From assembly GCF_009928445.1 (NCBI RefSeq), contig NZ_JAABNO010000018.1, forward strand, positions 50,058 to 114,057: a DNA stretch of 64,000 bases, written 5' to 3'. Below the pieces are notes generated by a model. That model had not been told where the DNA came from, made no database searches, and saw only the letters and a list, made by a program, of their open reading frames with translations. Positions 19,700 to 26,401 of this stretch are shown piece after piece; position 1 is the stretch's first letter; the number at the start of each line of letters is the position of its first letter. The translations under genes were made by a program, and so were the position numbers. Origin of the DNA: Clostridium sp. C8-1-8. Its GTDB lineage: Bacteria > Bacillota > Clostridia > Clostridiales > Clostridiaceae.

Positions 19700-20155
19700 C
19701 CTTTATTCAACTCATGTAACGATATTTATATTATAAAATAAAAAAATTGAGTTGTAAAGAGGTCTAGTTTCTTATTGCCTTTTTTAGCAATAGGTTACTT
19801 GAGATGCACTGGAGCAAGTATAAAAAATCCAGTAGGTGTGGACGAGCCGATGCTATAAAATCGTTTGGGACAAGCAGTATTTCTGTTATTGTATTACTTG
19901 CCCCTGAAACGGGTGTACTTGACCGTTTAACAAATTAAGTAGGTAGGATTATACTAGCAGAAATGCGGCTTTCTATATAAGTTTACAAGCGTATACATGG
20001 GTAGTATTGTGTATATTAAAATATAGATAACAATAACAGCACAAAGCAAGAAACTTCAGCATAAACAAAACTTTACGCCCTTGAAAAACAGGGCCAACTA
20101 TGTGCAATTGCTTAGCATTCCAAAACTTTACTCTTAATTTGTACTGAAGTCAATC
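19700..20155. ncRNA. Candidate large structured RNA, no ORF
   Basis: About 450 bases with no plausible gene but many short perfect helices: CAACTCA/TGAGTTG (19708-19714, 19748-19754), ACTGGA/TCCAGT (about 19807-19833), AAACGG/CCGTTT (about 19907-19928), AGAAA/TTTCT, TATTGT/ACAATA around a UAUAU stem, GCCCT/AGGGC (about 20077-20094), and a longer-range ACTTCAG/CTGAAGT (about 20053-20059, 20144-20150). Base composition is richer in G and C than the flanks. A minus-strand promoter-like pair (TTGACT at 20148-20153, 17-base gap, TAAAGT at 20125-20130) and the minus-strand terminator at 19640 favour minus-strand transcription. Known large phage RNAs such as GOLLD or ROOL are a possible comparison; no match can be claimed. 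Confidence 0.4.
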
Positions 20156-20200
20156 GATATTTATATAAAAGCTTTTACTAAAGATAAAGGATGAGATCGG

Positions 20201-21166
20201 ATGAATCAATTTATAAAGAATAAAATAGTGCAAGATTTTAAAAAAAAACATGGATTTACCAACAATATAGATAAAAACGAAAGCGGGGTATATTTGATAT
20301 ATAGTTGTTCGACAGATTTTTGTTATGTTGGTGAAACTAAAAACCCTTTTAAAGAAAGATATCCAAAACATAAATATCATTTAAGATTAGGTAATCATAG
20401 CAATATAAAGTTACAAGAGATATATAATGAATATGGTGAAGATGACCTGGAATTTATCCCAATATATATATGTGCTGAATTTATGAATAAATATACAGAG
20501 AGTGCGTACATAGAAAATTACGGACTAAAGACAATAAATAATAGAGGCTCAATTACAAGATTTGAATGGCAACGGATAAATGAAAAAGAAAGAATAATGT
20601 TGAACGGAATTCCAGATATGTATAGGATAATAATTGAAGAACACAAGAAATGGAAGTGCATTGGAAAGGAAAAGATACTGATAGTCAAATTTGAGGAGTA
20701 TTTGAATAATGCTATGAAATTTGGAATGGAGATTAAATCGAAAGAAGAATTTAGATGGATTGAAGAGTGTGAAAGTAAAGAAATATTCGATTTTCTTAAT
20801 GAGTATAATCATGAGTATGATAATTTTATAAAAATGCCACTTGATTATATAGGATTGTCTATATTGAATGATATACTAGGAAAGGAAAAACGTAAAAACA
20901 TTTTTGATAGAAATAAATTGAGACATGAGAGAGATATTGAATCAGATGATCTTATATATAATATTTATAAAAGAATAAGAACGGAAAATAACTTTCTAGC
21001 TCATTATGTCAATGCTTATTTAGGTTATTCAAATAACCAAGAAAGTGGAGTATTGAAAGTTAAAATCTTTTCTAATAGATTAACTTGCATTATGGATGTG
21101 GTTTATTACTATGTACTTATATTAATAATGGAAGCAGTAGAAGGAAATACTTTTTTACAAATCTAA
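20201..21166 (+). CDS. GIY-YIG endonuclease-like protein
   Basis: 321 residues. The N-terminal GIY-YIG nuclease domain shows GVYLIYS (29-35), CYVGET (41-46), a conserved Arg at 53 and the catalytic Glu near residue 100 (TESAYIENYG). The rest, rich in charged residues, is unrecognised. Such enzymes act as homing or defence nucleases; a free-standing phage nuclease is the plain reading. It sits just after the structured RNA region. Confidence 0.8.
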   Translation: MNQFIKNKIVQDFKKKHGFTNNIDKNESGVYLIYSCSTDFCYVGETKNPFKERYPKHKYHLRLGNHSNIKLQEIYNEYGEDDLEFIPIYICAEFMNKYTESAYIENYGLKTINNRGSITRFEWQRINEKERIMLNGIPDMYRIIIEEHKKWKCIGKEKILIVKFEEYLNNAMKFGMEIKSKEEFRWIEECESKEIFDFLNEYNHEYDNFIKMPLDYIGLSILNDILGKEKRKNIFDRNKLRHERDIESDDLIYNIYKRIRTENNFLAHYVNAYLGYSNNQESGVLKVKIFSNRLTCIMDVVYYYVLILIMEAVEGNTFLQI

Positions 21167-21191
21167 GACTAGGATTTAATCTCCTAGTCTT
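21165..21191. terminator. Bidirectional hairpin between converging genes
   Basis: AAGACTAGG (21165-21173) pairs perfectly with CCTAGTCTT (21183-21191). It closes the GIY-YIG gene on the + strand and overlaps the last codons of the minus-strand ribbon-helix-helix gene. Confidence 0.75.
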
Positions 21192-21340
21192 CTTTGTTGT
21201 TCTTCTAAATACTTAATTGCGATAGTATTTAATAAATTGGCTACAGTTCTATTTTCTTTTTTGGCTTGTTTTTCTAATTTTTCTTTTAATTCCTTAGTAA
21301 CAGTTACAAGAATTCTTGTCTTATCTTCTCCAATAGGCAC
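21176..21340 (-). CDS. Ribbon-helix-helix regulator, candidate phage repressor
   Basis: 54 residues, GTG start with AGGTGAT five to six bases upstream. The N-terminal strand KTRILVTV and following helices (TKELKEKLEKQAKKENRTVA) have the CopG/Arc ribbon-helix-helix pattern. It is the only minus-strand gene in the early region and is transcribed away from the replication operon. No classical CI-like repressor was found in the prophage, so this is the best candidate for the lysogeny switch (inference). Confidence 0.75.
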   Translation of the reverse strand: MPIGEDKTRILVTVTKELKEKLEKQAKKENRTVANLLNTIAIKYLEEQQRRLGD

Positions 21341-21436
21341 TATATATCACCTCGATATCATTATATCAATAAGTGATAAAAAAGTGAATATTATTTTTAT
21401 TAAGTGTTGACAAGTGATATCACCTAATGTATTATA
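21341..21436. promoter_or_regulatory. Overlapping divergent promoters with ATATCACCT/GTGATAT operators
   Basis: Rightward promoter: TTGACA (21407-21412), 17 bases, TATTAT (21430-21435). Leftward promoter: TTGTCA (minus strand of 21408-21413), 17 bases, TATTCA (minus strand of 21385-21390). The two -35 boxes overlap. The rightward spacer contains the palindrome GTGATATCAC. ATATCACCT occurs near 21345 and 21418, and AAGTGATA near 21371 and 21412. This is a typical operator layout for a ribbon-helix-helix repressor controlling both directions. Confidence 0.75.
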
Positions 21437-21499
21437 AATGCATAAGGTAAATAAATCCAAGCATTACAAAAATAAAAATGAAAGGGAGAGATAATTAAT

Positions 21500-21895
21500 A
21501 TGAACAAAGAATTAGTAAACAAAATGGTTGAAGATGCAGACAATGAGATAAATGAGTTAATAAAACAAGAGAAAAAAATAAAAGAAAACATGATTGAGGA
21601 AATTGAAGCGGCAGAAAGAATCTTTATAAATACTAAATTACTTACAAGACGAGGAGATTTGATATTGGAAAATAATTTGATGATAGATAATCCTGTAGTT
21701 GAATTAGATGAAGATGTAGATAATTCTATACTTATAACTACAGTAATAGGTGAGCAATTGTGTTGTTCGGCAGAGATTGATCTTGATAATGTAATAGGTA
21801 TAGAAAGAGAAGATTCTATGATTGATTACTTTAAATATAGCATTGAAATGCCCAACAATGTACTAATAGAAATAACAAATAATATTTTGGACTAA
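21500..21895 (+). CDS. Hypothetical early phage protein
   Basis: 131 residues; a Glu/Lys-rich coiled-coil N-terminus (about 5-45) and a beta-rich acidic C-terminal part. It is the first gene of the rightward operon. Ribosome site AAAGGGAGAG. Family not recognised. Confidence 0.65.
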   Translation: MNKELVNKMVEDADNEINELIKQEKKIKENMIEEIEAAERIFINTKLLTRRGDLILENNLMIDNPVVELDEDVDNSILITTVIGEQLCCSAEIDLDNVIGIEREDSMIDYFKYSIEMPNNVLIEITNNILD

Positions 21896-21995
21896 TAAAA
21901 TGACATTATATAGGTAGTGTGCCTAATAAGATAAAGTATTAAAAAACTAAAGATAAATTTATTTAAGTTTTAAATATAAAATGGGGGCTACGAGA

Positions 21996-22979
21996 ATGAA
22001 GAAAAATGTATTTCCGAGGGAAATATGGTTAGCGGATTTAAAAGAAAATAAAAATGCAAATGGTGTATTACTTAAAGATACCCATCCTGTCCTTATTCTA
22101 AACGATTATAAGACATTAGGAAAGCAAGATTTAATACAGGTCGCTCCAGTAACATCTAATACAGAAAGACTCCTTAGAAGTCATCTTGAGTTAAATGGCT
22201 ATGGTCTAGATAAAGATAGCAAAGTTCTTTTTGAGCAAGTTACTACACTCCATCGAGATCAAATAATTATGAAGCTTGGCAAAGTTGAAGATGTAGAAAC
22301 CAACAAAGCAATAGATGCAATGATTAAGAAAGTAATTTTAGTCGATAGTGAAAGTCAGCTTAACTTAGATAATGTAATTTCTACTTTTAACATGCAGCTA
22401 CAGGAAAAAGCTGAACTAGAAAAATTAAATAATATAATGAAGGATATCCGTGATAATTACTTTAGTAAAGATTATAAGAATGTTGAGGAATTGTGCAATA
22501 AGCTTGTAGAAGCTACAAAGAAAACCAATATACCAAGAGCTAGAAAAAACAATTTTCTTTTTAATGCTTATTATATGATTGCTATGTCAAATTATAATGT
22601 AAAAAATATTAATGAATCAATAGAAAATATAGAAAAAAGCTTAAAGTATATAAATGACGTGGATGATAAGCATAATTATGCAAACGCAATGTGGTGCTTG
22701 GGTAATTGTTTTGCTGAAGTTGATAGAGAATTTGAAGCTTCAAAGGTATTTGAACAATTAAGCAAATATTATAAGAATAACAACCTACAAAAAGAAAGAT
22801 ATGTTTGTGTGTTTAATATTGCCTTTTGCAACAGGAACTTTAATAAAATGAATAAAATTATTAATATGATTGAAAACCACAAGGATAATGTTTGGTACGG
22901 GGAGGCTGACAAAATGTATGTATTAGAAGATTTGAAAAGTGAGGTTAAAAGACTTGGAGACAAGCTTAACATAAGATAG
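21996..22979 (+). CDS. PemK/MazF-like toxin domain fused to TPR-like repeats
   Basis: About 327 residues. Residues about 5-120 match the MazF/PemK endoribonuclease barrel: PREIWLADL, then THPVLILNDY, then QVAPVTS, and LFEQVTTLHRDQI. The remainder (about 145-320) is helical with at least three tetratricopeptide-like pairs (NAYYMIAMSNYNVKNINESI, then YANAMWCLGNCFAEVDREFE, then VCVFNIAFCNRNFNKMNKII). The order resembles RRNPP-type peptide receptors with a nuclease in place of the DNA-binding domain. ATG 21996 has GGGGG at proper spacing. A small secreted-peptide-like gene follows. Confidence 0.75.
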   Translation: MKKNVFPREIWLADLKENKNANGVLLKDTHPVLILNDYKTLGKQDLIQVAPVTSNTERLLRSHLELNGYGLDKDSKVLFEQVTTLHRDQIIMKLGKVEDVETNKAIDAMIKKVILVDSESQLNLDNVISTFNMQLQEKAELEKLNNIMKDIRDNYFSKDYKNVEELCNKLVEATKKTNIPRARKNNFLFNAYYMIAMSNYNVKNINESIENIEKSLKYINDVDDKHNYANAMWCLGNCFAEVDREFEASKVFEQLSKYYKNNNLQKERYVCVFNIAFCNRNFNKMNKIINMIENHKDNVWYGEADKMYVLEDLKSEVKRLGDKLNIR

Positions 22980-23004
22980 TTCATCACGAAAGGGGGTGAT
23001 TGAT

Positions 23005-23133
23005 TTGAAGAACTTGAAGAAGAAAGCTATTATATTTGCAGTTGCTATGATATTAGCAATAGGAGCTGGAGTTATAACACCTTTTGGAGGTGGAGGTGTA
23101 GTGCCAATCAATGGCATATATCTTATAAAATAA
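23005..23133 (+). CDS. Secreted signal-peptide-like ORF after the PemK-TPR gene
   Basis: 42 residues from TTG with a strong AAAGGGGGTGAT ribosome site. It has a basic start (MKNLKKK), a hydrophobic core (AIIFAVAMILAIGAGVI) and a short C-terminal tail containing GGGG and VVPINGIYLIK. This is the layout of Phr/RRNPP pro-peptides. It starts 25 bases after the TPR gene. That it is the cognate ligand is inference from position and topology. Confidence 0.6.
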   Translation: MKNLKKKAIIFAVAMILAIGAGVITPFGGGGVVPINGIYLIK

Positions 23134-23145
23134 CCACAATACATA

Positions 23146-23180
23146 GGTACAAGCTAGACAATTCAGTCTAGTTCTGTACC
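23146..23180 (+). other. Long hairpin after the peptide gene
   Basis: GGTACA...TGTACC and CTAGAC/GTCTAG form a near-continuous stem around an AATTCA loop, without a T run on either strand. It may be an mRNA 3' stabiliser or a regulator site ahead of the next gene. Confidence 0.55.
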
Positions 23181-23208
23181 AAGAAATAACCATACAAGGA
23201 GGATTATT

Positions 23209-23463
23209 ATGGGCAAAGTAATACAATTTAAACAAGCTAAAAAGGATCATGACGATGAAGAATTACTCGAAGAATATTATGCTTTACAAGACCAGATAAA
23301 AGGATTAGAGTACGAAATAGCGGCAACAGAGGAGTATATAGAGAAATATAAAGATAGACATACAAATATGGAGTATAAGATATACAAATTAGCAATAGCA
23401 AATACTATACAAATATTAGTTAAGAAAAAGGAAAGAGCAGAACATTTAGCACAAATTATATAA
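23209..23463 (+). CDS. Hypothetical coiled-coil protein
   Basis: 84 residues, starting MGKVIQFKQAKKDHDDEE, with heptad-like Leu/Ile spacing across about 15-80. Good AGGAGG ribosome site. Small coiled-coil proteins of this type are common in clostridial phage early regions; no function can be given. Confidence 0.65.
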   Translation: MGKVIQFKQAKKDHDDEELLEEYYALQDQIKGLEYEIAATEEYIEKYKDRHTNMEYKIYKLAIANTIQILVKKKERAEHLAQII

Positions 23464-23543
23464 GCAGTTTGCTTAAAAAAAGGATTTAAGTACATCAACC
23501 TAGAATTTAATATATAGGATAATTTCATCAAAGGAGTATTGCT

Positions 23544-24149
23544 ATGAAATATAAAGAGTATGTAGAAAAAATTATGAATGATAAATATGATAAGGAAAAT
23601 ACAGAATATTTTAATAGAGAACTTCTATATCTTGGTTCCGTAGAAAGAGGTTACTGTTTGTATAATTCTTTAACAGATAATGATGGTTATGGATGGGGAG
23701 AGTTGAATTATTATTTGTTTTGCGAGTGGTGGGATTCTATTGATGTAGGTCATGAGAAATTTTATGAGATTAAAGATACAATAAGAGAATGGATTGAAGA
23801 TGCAGAAGTTGAGGTAGACTTTAAAAACTTAGAATTTGATAATGAAGGCTATACAATTCTATATAGAGGAGAACATGAAAAAGCCTTACATTTAGGATTA
23901 AGTTGGACTACTTCTGAAGAAGTTGCGATTCTATTTGCCCACGGACTAAGAATAAGACAACAAAGCAAAGAGCCGAGACTGCTTAAAGCTAAAGTTCATA
24001 AGGATGATATACTGGCAGTTTTTAATGATAGAAATGAGAACGAAGTATTAGCTTCAGAAGTTGAAGTTATAGATGAAATTTATTTTGATAAACCTCTTAC
24101 GGAAGAAGTGAGGGAAAGATTAAGAAAGAAAATAGAAATAGGTAATTAG
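23544..24149 (+). CDS. ADP-ribosyltransferase-like protein
   Basis: 201 residues. The C-terminal half carries an R-S-E-type mono-ADP-ribosyltransferase pattern: Arg108 in LYRGE, WTTS at 121-124 (the STS-like strand) followed by an FAHG helix, and Glu165-x-Glu167 in NENEVLA. The N-terminal 95 residues are acidic and Trp/Tyr-rich. In phages such enzymes modify host or defence proteins. The assignment is by motif only; the ExE spacing fits but overall similarity could not be tested. Confidence 0.5.
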   Translation: MKYKEYVEKIMNDKYDKENTEYFNRELLYLGSVERGYCLYNSLTDNDGYGWGELNYYLFCEWWDSIDVGHEKFYEIKDTIREWIEDAEVEVDFKNLEFDNEGYTILYRGEHEKALHLGLSWTTSEEVAILFAHGLRIRQQSKEPRLLKAKVHKDDILAVFNDRNENEVLASEVEVIDEIYFDKPLTEEVRERLRKKIEIGN

Positions 24150-24702
24150 AAATATGTATATACGACTGACTTTACAAAAGATAAATCCGTTATACCATAT
24201 CAAAGGAGAGCCTCAAAAAAACTAAAGAAAACTAAAAAAGACTAGCAATTCTTAGCTAATCTAATATAATTCCAATATTTAACTGAATATGACCTAAAAT
24301 AAACCAATATGAGCATTGATTAACAATAGTGATTCGTGGTATTATTAAAGGTACATAGGAAAACACAAAATAGACTACCTTGAGTCCTTGGGCTTTTTAT
24401 ATCCTTTTTTAGGATATTGGGGTAGTTTATATTTTCTATACTTATTTTTAATTATATTTATGCTCTTTGAAAATTAAATATTGATTCATATCTTAATTAT
24501 AACCAACTATTAAAATTATATACACATATCACTATTTAAATAGTATCCTATACTGCATTATAGGATAAGTATGCAATCAAAATAGTCGTGATAATCATAT
24601 TATTATGTAGACTATTTTTAACTTATGTACTTATTATAGCATATTTCAAGTGCAAGTCAACATTTTACAACAAGATTTTATGAGAAGGAGAGTGAAGGTT
24701 TT
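24150..24702 (+). ncRNA. Non-coding interval with a promoter, hairpins and a terminator: candidate small RNA or leader
   Basis: Promoter-like TTGATT (24316-24321), 18 bases, TGG-TATTAT (24340-24345). Downstream: a stem closed by ACTACC/GGTAGT that contains ATATCC/GGATAT; a perfect ATCCTATA/TATAGGAT hairpin (24545-24566); and AAAATAGTC/GACTATTTT (24579-24618) ending in T. A transcript of about 270 bases (24352-24620) is predicted. No ORF with a ribosome site lies inside it. Confidence 0.4.
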
Positions 24703-24876
24703 ATGACCAACCCAATTTACTTAATTAAAAACAAATATCTAGCACAAGCACTTAGCTGGATGGGATTTAATTATAAAAAGATAGGAGATGAGTATGCATT
24801 TATAAACACTGAAGAATTTAGCAGTGCTTATGCATCATTGCTTCAGCTTAAAAAACAATGCGGTACATATAACTAA
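24703..24876 (+). CDS. Small DUF5659-like phage protein
   Basis: 57 residues with GAAGGAG ribosome site. The pattern 'YLIKNKYLAQALSWMGF' followed by 'YAFINTEEFSSAY' resembles small phage proteins in which an N-terminal helix pair reads out a lost or gained segment (DUF5659-like). It lies directly before the iteron array. Confidence 0.5.
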   Translation: MTNPIYLIKNKYLAQALSWMGFNYKKIGDEYAFINTEEFSSAYASLLQLKKQCGTYN

Positions 24877-24883
24877 CGCAAAA

Positions 24884-25090
24884 ATACCTAAATTTGGTGA
24901 CATATTTATTTCATAGCCTAAAACATATATGCCAAGAATAGGTGACATATTTACAACACTTAAAGTAAATATACCAAGAATAAGGGATATATTTGCAAAT
25001 ACATATTACATATATGCCAATAAAAAGGGACAAATGTGCAGTGTATAAAGAGAAAACAATATATAAAGAGAAAATATTAATAAAGAGAAT
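24884..25090 (+). other. Candidate replication origin: four iterons plus AT-rich repeats
   Basis: Four related units of about 27 bases start near 24884, 24927, 24969 and 25012 (consensus ATATRCCAAGAATARGKGAC, then AYATTT), spaced about 42-45 bases, that is, four helical turns. They are followed by three AT-rich direct repeats of TATAAAGAGAAAA type (25044, 25062, about 25079), which could be the unwinding region. The initiator-like gene starts 95 bases downstream. Confidence 0.65.
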
Positions 25091-25185
25091 TATACTTCCA
25101 CAAACTTTTTCTATTCAAAAAAGCTTTGCGTAAGTAAGAAACGCCAACTACAACTAATAACAATTAAATGATAGGAGAGATTACT

Positions 25186-26343
25186 ATGAACAAACAATTA
25201 TATGACAATAACAACTACATTATACTACACAACAATATTCCTTTATTTAAGGATGAAAATATTACTCTTCCAGATCAGGAATTAGTTTTATATCTACTAT
25301 TGCAATTAAACTATAACATATCTAAAGGCAGGGGAATTACTTCTGTTATTACTCTATTAGATATTATGTGTCTAAGGAGAGACAGTAAAAGAATTATTGG
25401 TGATATTAGAATTGCTTTATACAACCTTATAGTAAAAGGACTTGTTTCTAATATATATACAATAAATTTTGAAGAGATAGAAATAAGACTTGAAGTTAAA
25501 AAAGATGAAGAAACAGGAAAAGAAACAACTAATGTTAAAGGCATTAGTAATATAGATAGCTTTTACTATGAACTGGATTTACCTGAAGAACAGTATTTCA
25601 AGATTCACGAAAAATTTTTATATGAAATATTTAATTATTCCAAAGGGAAGAAACTAGAGAAGTTTAGCTTGGTTAGATACTTGTGTTGTGTGTTAAGAGT
25701 TATATCTTGCGATTCAAGGTTTGGATGGCTTACACAAGGATCAGTCGAATTTTTGAACAGCAGGACAATAACTACATATAATAACATTCTACAAGAAGAT
25801 TTACATATTATTCGTTACAACAATGACTACGTGACAGAGAAATTTAGATATTGCAGTACATATTTTTCTTTATATGATGACAAGGAAAACTTTGATAAGC
25901 AACTTGCAGATACAGTTAAAGAGCGTAAGTTGATTAAAAAGGATAAAGAAAAAAGCAATAATAATAGACGTTCTAAACAGCAATTAAACAATAAGGACAA
26001 GCAGATTGCTGAGGAAACAGATGAAGATAAAATTAAGCAGCTTAAAAAAGAAAAAGCTGAGATTATTGCTGAAAGAGAAGAGAACAATAATGAGATTTGG
26101 CAAGCAGATAAGACGAATGCTGTTAATGCTAATTTTAATAATAATAATTCTACTCCACCACCTGAATTTAAATATGATCCATTTAAAACCAAAACGGAAA
26201 AAGAAAAACAAGATGAGGTTAAGAAACTATTAGCACAAGGTTATAAATATTTTGAGCTTAATCCAGAACAAAGAAATATATATGATGCAATGCAAGTTTG
26301 TTTTGATTTAGGGTTAGATGAAAGTGATGGACTACCTTTTTAA
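25186..26343 (+). CDS. Replication initiator-like protein
   Basis: About 385 residues. The N-terminal 110 residues have a winged-helix feel (LPDQELVLYLLLQLNY, then TSVITLLDIMCL, then DIRIALYNLIVKGLVS) as in phage replisome organisers and RepA-type proteins. The middle is a second globular part and the C-terminus from about 245 is a long charged coiled coil. ATG 25186 follows AGGAGA; an upstream ATG at 25168 overlaps that site. Position beside the iterons supports an initiator role. Confidence 0.65.
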   Translation: MNKQLYDNNNYIILHNNIPLFKDENITLPDQELVLYLLLQLNYNISKGRGITSVITLLDIMCLRRDSKRIIGDIRIALYNLIVKGLVSNIYTINFEEIEIRLEVKKDEETGKETTNVKGISNIDSFYYELDLPEEQYFKIHEKFLYEIFNYSKGKKLEKFSLVRYLCCVLRVISCDSRFGWLTQGSVEFLNSRTITTYNNILQEDLHIIRYNNDYVTEKFRYCSTYFSLYDDKENFDKQLADTVKERKLIKKDKEKSNNNRRSKQQLNNKDKQIAEETDEDKIKQLKKEKAEIIAEREENNNEIWQADKTNAVNANFNNNNSTPPPEFKYDPFKTKTEKEKQDEVKKLLAQGYKYFELNPEQRNIYDAMQVCFDLGLDESDGLPF

Positions 26344-26401
26344 ACAATTTAGTACAATTGAAAAATTTAAATTACGATTATGGAGGATTGAGGATATTAT
26401 G

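Noticed and set aside
19700..20155. Group I or group II intron for the structured region near the GIY-YIG gene
   Set aside because: I could not find the conserved group I core (P7/P3 elements) or a group II domain V, and there is no split host gene on either side.
24884..25038. CRISPR array
   Set aside because: The four repeats are degenerate, spaced 42-45 bases without unique spacers of constant length, and lie next to an initiator gene; iterons fit better. No cas genes are present.
25827..26233. Extra overlapping frames in the C-terminus of the initiator gene
   Set aside because: They are by-products of a Lys/Glu/Asn-rich coiled coil (AAA/GAA repeats) and have no ribosome sites.
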